A DNA stretch of 18,417 nucleotides. Source: an uncultured Clostridium sp. Lineage in GTDB: Bacteria > Bacillota > Clostridia > Lachnospirales > Lachnospiraceae. A model generated the notes under the pieces. That model was not told where the DNA came from and made no database searches. It was given only the letters and a program-made list of their open reading frames with translations. The stretch lies in contig CALHQJ010000057.1 of assembly GCA_938036545.1 (NCBI GenBank), positions 1 through 18,417 of the forward strand, given 5' to 3'. Positions 1 to 6,800 of this stretch are shown here, in pieces. The position numbers and the translations under genes were made by a program. How positions within the stretch are numbered: the stretch's first letter is position 1; every line of letters starts with the position of its first letter.

Positions 1-54
1 CACGCGACCTCTGCGTCCCGAACGCAGCGCTCTACCAAACTGAGCCACGCCTCG
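1..54 (-). tRNA. tRNA-Pro (anticodon CGG), 3' part cut by window edge
   Basis: Read on the minus strand, the sequence begins with a 7-nt acceptor strand (CGAGGCG), then TG, a D arm (GCTC, loop AGTTTGGTA, GAGC), and an anticodon arm CTGCG-TTCGGGA-CGCAG. The loop places CGG at positions 34-36, which reads the proline codon CCG. The variable loop and the first bases of the T arm follow before the window edge. The rest of the T arm, the 3' acceptor strand and any CCA lie outside. A well-formed promoter sits about 40 nt upstream of the mature 5' end. Confidence 0.93.
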
Positions 55-100
55 ACAACTGGATGCAAGCTTTTGTAAGCTGCTCACAACCACATGACGT

Positions 101-129
101 AGTATAATACAAAACTCCGTTACTGTCAA
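101..129 (-). promoter_or_regulatory. Promoter of the tRNA-Pro gene
   Basis: On the minus strand there is a consensus -35 TTGACA (124-129), a 17-nt spacer and a -10 TATACT (101-106). The expected transcription start is near position 94, giving a 5' leader of about 40 nt to be trimmed by RNase P. This fits a strong stable-RNA promoter. The rest of the 130-226 gap is AT-rich and shows nothing else I can name. Confidence 0.8.
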
Positions 130-226
130 TGGAAATTTTGCCAATTTTTAAAAAAATTTACAAAATTCTTGTTTAATCCATTTTTATCCTCTTTTCAGAC
201 TGATTTTAACTTAGTTTCGCTTGAAA

Positions 227-246
227 ACAGACCGGCAGCGGTCTGT
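227..246 (-). terminator. Probable rho-independent terminator of the copper operon
   Basis: An 8-bp perfect stem (ACAGACCG / CGGTCTGT) with a 4-nt loop lies 23 nt after the stop codon of the small HMA gene. On the minus strand it is followed by only a short run of T (TTTTC), so it may be a weak or leaky terminator. It separates the copper operon from the tRNA promoter. Confidence 0.55.
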
Positions 247-269
247 AAAACCAGCCGCCGGCGTCTTCA

Positions 270-464
270 TTACACTTCTACTGCCGTAAAGCCTAAATCA
301 TCTAACAGTTCTACTGCCTTTTTCTCACAGTTTTCGCAGCCGTCGATGGTTACTGTCTTGTCTTCCAGGCTGATGGTATGCTTAATATCAGCTCCGGTTA
401 ATGCCTTGTCGATTCTGGTAACACATCCATTGCACATCATTTCTTCACACTTATAAGTCTTCAT
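270..464 (-). CDS. Small HMA-domain copper chaperone-like protein (CopZ-type) with a second CxxC
   Basis: A 64-aa single heavy-metal-associated domain (ferredoxin-like fold by family). The MxCxxC metal loop is seen as M10-C11-N-G-C14, and such domains bind Cu(I) between the two cysteines and pass it to CopA-type ATPases or to sensors. The second half (VTIDG ... LLDDLGFTAVEV) matches the end of the HMA fold. Unusual features are a second CxxC (C43-E-N-C46), in the loop before the second helix, and a further cysteine at C6. It is the last gene of the operon, 21 nt after csoR, with AAGGAG 9 nt upstream of the ATG. The role as a CopA/CsoR partner is inferred from context. Other soft metals (Zn, Ag, Cd) cannot be excluded. 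Confidence 0.85.
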   Translation of the reverse strand: MKTYKCEEMMCNGCVTRIDKALTGADIKHTISLEDKTVTIDGCENCEKKAVELLDDLGFTAVEV

Positions 465-485
465 AGTATTTATCTCCTTTATATT

Positions 486-785
486 TTATTTCATCATTTT
501 CTGTATTGCTGTACACAGCTCGTCTACCACGTCTAAATCTCCGTTTTCAATATCGCTGACTACACAGGTTTTAATGTGGTTGGAAAGCAGCACCTTGCTG
601 AAGCTGGACAGGGCGGCCTGAACGGCAGAAATCTGGGTCAGAATATCAATGCAGTACCGATCCTGCTCTACCATATTTTTAATGCCTCTTACCTGTCCCT
701 CAATCCGATTAAGGCGGGTCATCAAATCTTTCTGCTCCACCGGTTCTCTGTGCTTGGTTTTACAACAGGATTTTGTCTCTGCCAT
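486..785 (-). CDS. csoR: CsoR-family copper-sensing transcriptional repressor
   Basis: A 99-aa all-helical DNA-binding repressor of the CsoR/RcnR (DUF156) family. The Cu(I) ligand triad Cys-x(n)-His-x3-Cys is seen as C45, H70 and C74, which separates it from the Ni/Co sensor RcnR. The family core LxRIEGQVRGIxxMV is clear at about residues 25-40. I start at the ATG at 785, which has AGGAGG 5 nt upstream. A GTG directly before it (788) is only 2 nt from the same site. The N-terminus carries an extra Cys-Cys and His (C7, C8, H12) outside the usual domain. It lies between copA and the HMA gene and probably represses the operon through the dyad at 3204-3227, being released by Cu(I). The family assignment is firm; the operator is inferred. 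Confidence 0.93.
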   Translation of the reverse strand: MAETKSCCKTKHREPVEQKDLMTRLNRIEGQVRGIKNMVEQDRYCIDILTQISAVQAALSSFSKVLLSNHIKTCVVSDIENGDLDVVDELCTAIQKMMK

Positions 786-852
786 CACTACCTCCTAATT
801 ATCTATTTTCGTAAAGCAGACTTTCAACGCTTATTTCTATCTGAATCTCCGC

Positions 853-866
853 ATGGCTGAACTGTT
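853..866. repeat. 14-nt direct repeat, copy 1 (3' of copA)
   Basis: ATGGCTGAACTGTT occurs here, just beyond the copA stop codon, and again at 3307-3320 in the same orientation. The match continues imperfectly (nCC, then ATTT). It could be a copy of a dispersed short extragenic repeat or chance. Nothing else is recognised in the gap between copA and csoR apart from the csoR ribosome binding site. Confidence 0.35.
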
Positions 867-876
867 GCCTATTTTC

Positions 877-3126
877 TCATAATTTTAATCTGCGAAGCCG
901 CAGAGCGTTTCCTACCACGCATACGGAACTGAGGGACATGGCAAACCCTCCCAGCATGGGACTAAGCAGCGGGCCTCCAAAGAGATACAGCACTCCTGCT
1001 GCTACCGGAATTCCCAGTGAGTTGTAGAAAAATGCCCAGAACAAATTCTGCTTAATATTGCGGATTGTGGCGTTGCTCAGTTTTATAGCCCGATACACAT
1101 CCATTAAATCCGACTTCATCAGTACAATATCGCCGGACTCCAGGGCAATGTCGCTTCCGGAACCAATGGCGCAGCCTGCGTCTGCCTGAACCAGGGCTGG
1201 AGCATCATTAATGCCGTCGCCTACCATCATTACGGTTCTGCCTTCCTGCTGAAGCCTGCTGACCTGGGCCGCCTTGTCTTCTGGAAGGACTTCTGCAATC
1301 ACTTCATCAACGTGGGCCTGTTTTCCAATATATTCTGCCGTCTGCCGGTTGTCTCCCGTTACCATGTAAACCTTAATTCCGGCTGATTTTAGCTTGTCAA
1401 TGGCTTCCCTGCTGGTTTCCTTAATGGTATCTGCCACACAAATCATTCCAATCAGGCGGCCGTCTTCGCAAAGGTACATCGGGGTTTTCCCCTGGCTGGC
1501 TCCGTACTGGCGTTCTGCCTGTTCATCTGGCTTTAAATTTAATGTTTCCAGCAGGCGGCGGTTTCCCACGCTTATCTTCTTTCCATCTAGCTCTGCCTCA
1601 ATTCCGGCTCCTGTAATGCTGACAAACTCCTGAGGCATGGTAAGGGGCAATTGCTCCTCTTTTGCCTTTTCCACAATGGCCTGGCCTAAGGGATGTTCTG
1701 ACATCTGCTCACAGCTGGCTGCAAGTCCCAGAATTTCTTCTCTGGTCCGCCCTTCTTCCAATACAATTACATCGGTTACTTTAGGCTTTCCTTCTGTAAT
1801 CGTACCGGTTTTATCCAGTATGACTGCGTCTACTTTGTGGCAGATTTCCAGGGCCTCCCCGCTTTTAATTAAAATGCCGTGGCTGGCTCCTACTCCGGTT
1901 CCCACCATAATCGCCGTAGGCGTTGCAAGTCCCAGGGCGCATGGGCAGGCAATTACCAGCACCGCTACGAAAATTGTCAGCACAAAGGCAATGTCTTTTC
2001 CACCAATGATCAGCCACAAAAGAGCTGCCAAAACGGCTATTCCCATAACCGTAGGAACAAATACTCCCGCTACCTTATCAGCCAGCTTGGAGATTGGGGC
2101 TTTCTTGCCCTGAGCGTCTTCAATCATCTTGATGATCTTAGACAGGGTGGTATCACTTCCGGTTCTTGTAACCTCTACTTCCATAGCGCCATTGTAATTC
2201 ATGCTTCCGCCGATTACAGAATCTCCCAGCTCTTTTTCTACAGGAACGCTTTCTCCTGTCAGCATAGACTCGTCTACGCTGCTGTTTCCTCTTACTACCG
2301 TACCGTCCAGGGGTATCCGGCTGCCTGGCTTAATCAAAATGTGCTGGCCAGGAAGCACCAGTTCGGTTTTGATTTCTCTCTCTTCGCCGTCTTCATACAG
2401 AATAGCCGTATCCGGTGCCAGCTCCATCAGTTTCCGGATAGCCTCGGAGGTTTTTCCTTTGCTGCGGCTTTCCATATATTTTCCCAGCATAACCAGGGTT
2501 ACTACCACGGCGGCAGATTCATAGTAAAGATGATGGGCGTTCATAGGATTTTTTGGAATCCCGACAGTCATTACCAGACTATACAAAAATGCGCTTCCCG
2601 TGCCAATGGCAACCAGGGAATCCATGTTGGGATTTCCTTTCCACAGGGCCTTAAAGCCTACAATATAAAACTTGCGCCCGCAGATTAAGACCGCTACCGT
2701 CAAAATCAGCTGAGCCAGGGCGTAGCCCATAGGGCCTTTATCCATATCCATAAATGCAGGAAGAGGCATGGGGAACGATACCATATGTCCCATGGAGATA
2801 TACAGCAGTGGAATAGCAAAGCAAATGGCGATAATCACCTGTCTCCTGGTCTTTTTTAACTGAATCCTCTGTTTTTCGATTTCCCGTTCCTGCTCTTTTT
2901 TTTCTGCGTCCGGATCCAGCAGGCTGGCCTTAAATCCGGCCCTGTCTACCTTCTGCACAATCATATCCGGCGTTACCTGATCTTCGTCATAGGTAATAAC
3001 CATCCGGTTGGTAGTCAGGTTGACGTTGCTCTGTTCCACGCCCTCCATCTTTCTGGTTACCCGCTCTACTGCCCCGCTGCAGGCTGCACAGGTCATTCCG
3101 TCTATTAAATAACATTCTGTCTTCAT
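877..3126 (-). CDS. copA: Copper-exporting P1B-type ATPase
   Basis: A 749-aa integral membrane ATPase that pumps Cu(I) out of the cytoplasm. In order: one N-terminal HMA domain with GMTCAAC (C13, C16), a charged linker, transmembrane segments from about residue 97, the actuator loop with TGES (290-293), the CPC metal motif (394-396) in TM6, the phosphorylated Asp in DKTGT (D438), the SEHP motif of the nucleotide domain (H478, P479) and GDGINDAP (636 on). YN (701-702) and MSLSS (730-734) in the last two membrane helices are the Cu(I)/Ag(I) P1B-1 signature. Length is typical for a one-HMA CopA. The ATG has AGAGGAG 7 nt upstream. It is the first gene of the copA-csoR-HMA operon, so it should be induced by copper through CsoR. 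Silver may also be a substrate. Confidence 0.97.
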   Translation of the reverse strand: MKTECYLIDGMTCAACSGAVERVTRKMEGVEQSNVNLTTNRMVITYDEDQVTPDMIVQKVDRAGFKASLLDPDAEKKEQEREIEKQRIQLKKTRRQVIIAICFAIPLLYISMGHMVSFPMPLPAFMDMDKGPMGYALAQLILTVAVLICGRKFYIVGFKALWKGNPNMDSLVAIGTGSAFLYSLVMTVGIPKNPMNAHHLYYESAAVVVTLVMLGKYMESRSKGKTSEAIRKLMELAPDTAILYEDGEEREIKTELVLPGQHILIKPGSRIPLDGTVVRGNSSVDESMLTGESVPVEKELGDSVIGGSMNYNGAMEVEVTRTGSDTTLSKIIKMIEDAQGKKAPISKLADKVAGVFVPTVMGIAVLAALLWLIIGGKDIAFVLTIFVAVLVIACPCALGLATPTAIMVGTGVGASHGILIKSGEALEICHKVDAVILDKTGTITEGKPKVTDVIVLEEGRTREEILGLAASCEQMSEHPLGQAIVEKAKEEQLPLTMPQEFVSITGAGIEAELDGKKISVGNRRLLETLNLKPDEQAERQYGASQGKTPMYLCEDGRLIGMICVADTIKETSREAIDKLKSAGIKVYMVTGDNRQTAEYIGKQAHVDEVIAEVLPEDKAAQVSRLQQEGRTVMMVGDGINDAPALVQADAGCAIGSGSDIALESGDIVLMKSDLMDVYRAIKLSNATIRNIKQNLFWAFFYNSLGIPVAAGVLYLFGGPLLSPMLGGFAMSLSSVCVVGNALRLRRLKL

Positions 3127-3146
3127 ATTGGAACTCCTCTCCGCAT

Positions 3147-3193
3147 TTCAAAAGCCCCTGTTCTCTATTTTCAAAGCTGCCATGGCTTTTGAA
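3147..3193 (-). promoter_or_regulatory. Hairpin in the copA 5' untranslated region
   Basis: Perfect 10-bp inverted repeat, TTCAAAAGCC and GGCTTTTGAA, with a 27-nt loop. It lies in the transcribed leader between the operator and the copA ribosome binding site, and the stem ends a few nucleotides before AGAGGAG. There is no T run after it on the minus strand, so it is not a standard terminator. It could stabilise the mRNA or affect initiation; the function is unknown. Confidence 0.5.
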
Positions 3194-3203
3194 TGTATCT
3201 CGT

Positions 3204-3227
3204 ATACCATATACCCCTATATGGTAT
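3204..3227 (-). promoter_or_regulatory. Probable CsoR operator of the copA operon
   Basis: A perfect dyad: ATACCATATA, central CCCC, then TATATGGTAT. It contains an inner ATACC-N7-GGTAT element (3211-3227), resembling the GC-centred TACCC...GGGTA sites bound by CsoR proteins. It starts 10 nt after the -10 box, so it covers roughly +4 to +27 of the transcript, where a bound repressor would block polymerase. Binding is inferred from position, symmetry and the presence of csoR in the operon. Confidence 0.72.
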
Positions 3228-3237
3228 TTGTATCATT

Positions 3238-3266
3238 ATTATAAACATCAAATCGGAAACTGTCAA
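3238..3266 (-). promoter_or_regulatory. Consensus sigma-A promoter of copA-csoR-HMA
   Basis: On the minus strand, TTGACA (3261-3266), a 17-nt spacer and TATAAT (3238-3243): a perfect match to the consensus. The predicted start is near 3231, giving a leader of about 105 nt. A promoter this strong implies tight repression by default, as expected for a CsoR-controlled operon. Confidence 0.88.
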
Positions 3267-3306
3267 TATGAAATCAGCAATTTATTGTAAGCGGGCAAGA
3301 AGATGA

Positions 3307-3320
3307 ATGGCTGAACTGTT
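3307..3320. repeat. 14-nt direct repeat, copy 2 (upstream of the copA promoter)
   Basis: ATGGCTGAACTGTT, identical to 853-866 and in the same orientation, located just beyond the stop codon of the Cys-rich gene. The two copies bracket copA with its promoter and operator. No terminator is visible between the Cys-rich gene and the copA promoter. Confidence 0.35.
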
Positions 3321-3325
3321 ACCAT

Positions 3326-3718
3326 TTATTCAATATGCCTGCGGCTGTCAAAATATACAAACTGGTCAATCGCCTCCAAAATGTCTTCGAAATCGTCTCT
3401 GGGGGCTAAATCAATGTACTGTTTTAGTAAGGCCTGCTCTTCTTTTTTATAGCGGCCGTAAAAGATGTCAAATAAATTATGGCCCCGCAAATGAATTTTA
3501 ATCTCTTCCATATGGTCTTTCATATCCTCTGGCGACAGAAAGTCCCGGTCTATGGCCTGTTTTAATTTCTGTACGCTTTTGAGCCTGTTTTTCTGATTAA
3601 TCAGGCCAATACATTGAAAACAGTGGCGGCAGGTTTTAGCTCCGTCAAAAATACAGGAGCCGGCCTGAATCTCCCGCCTCATAATCTGTCCCTGAAACGA
3701 GGGCAGCCGCTTTCTCAC
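3326..3718 (-). CDS. Unrecognised Cys-rich protein downstream of polC (start disrupted)
   Basis: I do not recognise this family. The visible frame from a GTG at 3718 gives 130 aa. A cysteine cluster C22-x7-C30-x2-C33-x2-C36 near the N-terminus suggests a metal or Fe-S site. The rest is charged and probably helical, rich in E, D, K and L, with no signal peptide or membrane segment. The GTG has no properly spaced ribosome binding site, and the same frame stays open well upstream with protein-like codons (see 3719-3877), so the true protein is probably 171-183 aa. It follows polC by a short gap and may be the last gene of that operon. Whether it makes a functional product here is unclear. Confidence 0.6.
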   Translation of the reverse strand: MRKRLPSFQGQIMRREIQAGSCIFDGAKTCRHCFQCIGLINQKNRLKSVQKLKQAIDRDFLSPEDMKDHMEEIKIHLRGHNLFDIFYGRYKKEEQALLKQYIDLAPRDDFEDILEAIDQFVYFDSRRHIE

Positions 3719-3877
3719 TTCCTGTTCCCAGATAGAAAACCGTTTGTAAGCGCTGACTGCTCCCCGCTTGTGAAATAAGGCTAAATCCTCCGGCGTAATT
3801 TCCAGAGATACCTGAATCTCAATATTTTGGGATTTTTCATTAAAATCCCCTTTCTGCGCCTGTTAGGTAAAACGCAT
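3719..3877 (-). other. 5' extension of the Cys-rich gene, broken by an in-frame TAA or a 1-nt indel
   Basis: An ATG at 3877 with a strong GGAGGG site 7 nt upstream is in frame with the Cys-rich ORF but meets TAA after four codons (ATG CGT TTT ACC TAA, stop at 3863-3865). From there the frame is open to 3326. A second ATG at 3840, with AAAGGGG upstream, is out of frame by one nucleotide; one more A in the A5 run at 3833-3837 would join it to the frame, giving a protein that starts MKKSQNIEIQ. Possibilities are a nonsense mutation, an indel or sequencing error, a 4-codon leader peptide with reinitiation, or a non-standard start codon. Confidence 0.6.
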
Positions 3878-3893
3878 ATGCTTTCCCTCCAAA

Positions 3894-6800
3894 TTAAAGA
3901 TCAAACAGGGATAACTGGTTGTTTTCTGGTAAATCTCCTAAAATATGCAGTTCGCTCATCAAATCGCAGACTGTTTTGCTGACCTTGGAACGGTTGCGAA
4001 AATCCTCTTTTGACAGAAACTTTCCATCTTTTGCCGCATCCACAATCCCTTCTGCCGCCTTCTCTCCCAGACCGTCAATACTGCTTAATGACGGCATCAG
4101 CTTTCCATCTACAATCTGGAAATGGCGGGCTTTGGCGCTGTAAATATCGATAGGGGTAAACTCAAAACCTCTGGCATACATTTCCTGAACAATTCTCATA
4201 TCCCTTAAGGTATCCTGTTCCTTTTTAGACAGGGTATCGCTGCGCCTTTTATAATCCGCCAGATGGGCCTCTAATTTTTCCCGTCCCTGGCACATCAGCT
4301 CATAGGAAAAACCGCTGGCTCGGATGCTGAAAAAAGCCGCATAATAGGCCAGAGGGTAAAACACCTTACAGTAGGCGATTCGCCAGGCCATCATAACATA
4401 GGCGGCGGCGTGGGCCTTGGGGAACATGTATTTAATCTTTTTACAGGACCAGATATACCAGTCCGGCACTCCATGTTTCGTCATTTCTTCTTCCCATTCC
4501 GGTTTCAGGCCTTTGCCCTTTCGGACACTTTCCATGATCGTAAAAGAAAGGCCTTCTTCCATTCCCCTTTGAATCAGGTAGATCATAATGTCGTCACGGG
4601 TACAGATGGCTGTCTGAATGGTAGCCTTTCCTTCCTGAATCAGGGTCTGGGCATTTCCCAACCAAACGTCTGTACCGTGGGACAGGCCGGAAATACGCAC
4701 CAGGTCAGAAAAATACTTAGGCTGGGCGTCAATTAACATCTGCATTGCAAAGTCCGTACCAAACTCAGGGATTCCCAGAGCGCCCAGTTTACAGCCGCCG
4801 ATATCTTCAGGGGTAATCTTTAAGGCAGACGTATTCTGGAACAGGGACATGACCTCCTTGGAATCCAGTGGAATATCTTTTACCGGATCCAATCCGGTTA
4901 AATCCTGAAGCATTCGAATCATAGTCGGATCATCATGGCCCAGAATATCCAGTTTTAACAGGTTATGGTCAATGGAATGGTAATCAAAATGAGTGGTAAC
5001 GGTCATGGTGGTCATATCATTGGCCGGATGCTGAACCGGTGTAAAGGAGTTGATTTCCTCTCCCAGCGGCAATACGATAATTCCTCCCGGATGCTGTCCC
5101 GTCGTGCGGCGGACCCCCACGCAGCCCTGAACAATCCGGTTGATCTCGCAGTTCCGCTTTCTGGTTCCCCGCTCTTCATAATACTTTTTCACATATCCAT
5201 AGGCTGTTTTATCAGCCAGAGTGCCGATAGTTCCGGCTCGGAAGGTCTGGCCTTTTCCAAAAATAACCTCTGTATAGTCATGGGCCTTACTCTGGTACTC
5301 TCCGGAGAAGTTTAAGTCAATATCCGGCTCCTTGTCTCCTTTAAAACCCAAAAAGGTCTCAAAGGGAATGTCAAAGCCTTCTTTTTTCAACGGTTTTCCG
5401 CATACGGGGCAATCCTTATCCGGCATATCGCATCCTGCCATACCGCCGAATTTTTTTACGTCCTCGGAAGTAAAGTCGCTGTAATGGCAGTTCGGGCAAT
5501 AGTAATGAGGACTTAAGGGATTTACCTCGGTAATGCCGGCCATGGTCGCCACTAAAGAGGAACCAACGGAACCTCTAGAGCCAACCAGATAGCCGTCTTC
5601 GTTGGATTTCCAAACCAGCTTCTGGGCAATGATGTACATCACTGCAAATCCGTTGGAAATAATGGAGTTCAGCTCCCGTTCCAGCCGTTCTACCACTATG
5701 GAAGGCAAATCGTCTCCGTAGATTTCATGGGCTCTGTCATAGCAGATTTTTCTTAATGTCTCATCCGAATTTGGAATCACCGGAGGACATTTATCCGGAC
5801 GTACCGGAGCAATGGGCTCGCACATATCCGCAATCTTTCTGGTATTGGTGATAACAATTTCTTCCGCCTTATTGGGATCCAGGTAGTCAAATTCCTTTAA
5901 CATCTCTTCTGTAGTCCGAAGGTATAAAGGCGCCTGCTCATCACAGTCCTTAAAGCCCTGGCCTGCCATAATAATCCGGCGGTACACCTCGTCCTGGGGG
6001 TCTAAAAAATGAACGTCACAAGTAGCGCACACCGGTTTTCCATACCGTTCCCCCAGATCAATAATCCGCTTATTCAGGTTAATTAAATCCTCTCTGGTCT
6101 TCACCGTGCTCTTTTCATCCCGAAGCATAAAGGAATTGTTTCCCAAAGGCTGCACTTCCAGATAGTCGTAAAAGTCTGCAATCTTGGCAATATCCGTTTC
6201 CGAAACCTCTCTTAACAATGCCTGATACAGCTCTCCCGCTTCACAGGCTGAACCAATAATTAAGCCTTCTCGATACTTGGCCAGCTGGCTTTTGGGGATT
6301 CTGGGCCTTCTGGCAAAATAAGTAAGGTGAGACATGGATACCAGTTTATACAGATTAATCCGTCCGATATCATTTTTTGCCAGAATAATAATGTGATAGG
6401 TAGGCAGTTTGCGAATGGCCTCTACCGTTACCTGATTCATATCATTTAGCTGATCCAGATTTTCAATTCCCATTTTCCGGAGCATCCCTACAAAGGCCAC
6501 AAAAATTTCAGCTGTAGCCCCTGCATCATCCACTGCCCTGTGATGGTTTTCCAGGGAAATTCCCAGGGCTTTTGCCACGGTATCCAGCTTATAGCGGCCA
6601 AGGTTTGGCATCAGCTGCCTGGCCAGGGTCACAGTATCTAAGATCGTAGGGGCAATGGAGATTCCCAGTCTTTTTGCATTTTGGGTAATAAAGTTTACGT
6701 CAAAAGACGCATTGTGAGCCACCAGAGACGCATTTCCACAAAAATCAAGAAACTCCGGAAGTACGGTTCCAATATCAGAAGCCTCTAAAACCATGGCGTC

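Noticed and set aside
1..54. Possible integration site at the tRNA-Pro gene
   Set aside because: Elements usually integrate at the tRNA 3' end, which lies outside the window; no integrase, attachment repeat or mobile gene is visible nearby.
1879..2688. Long plus-strand open frame opposite copA (269 codons)
   Set aside because: It is antisense to a gene with full CopA motifs, has no ribosome binding site that I can see and shows no recognisable domain; it is a coding-strand shadow.
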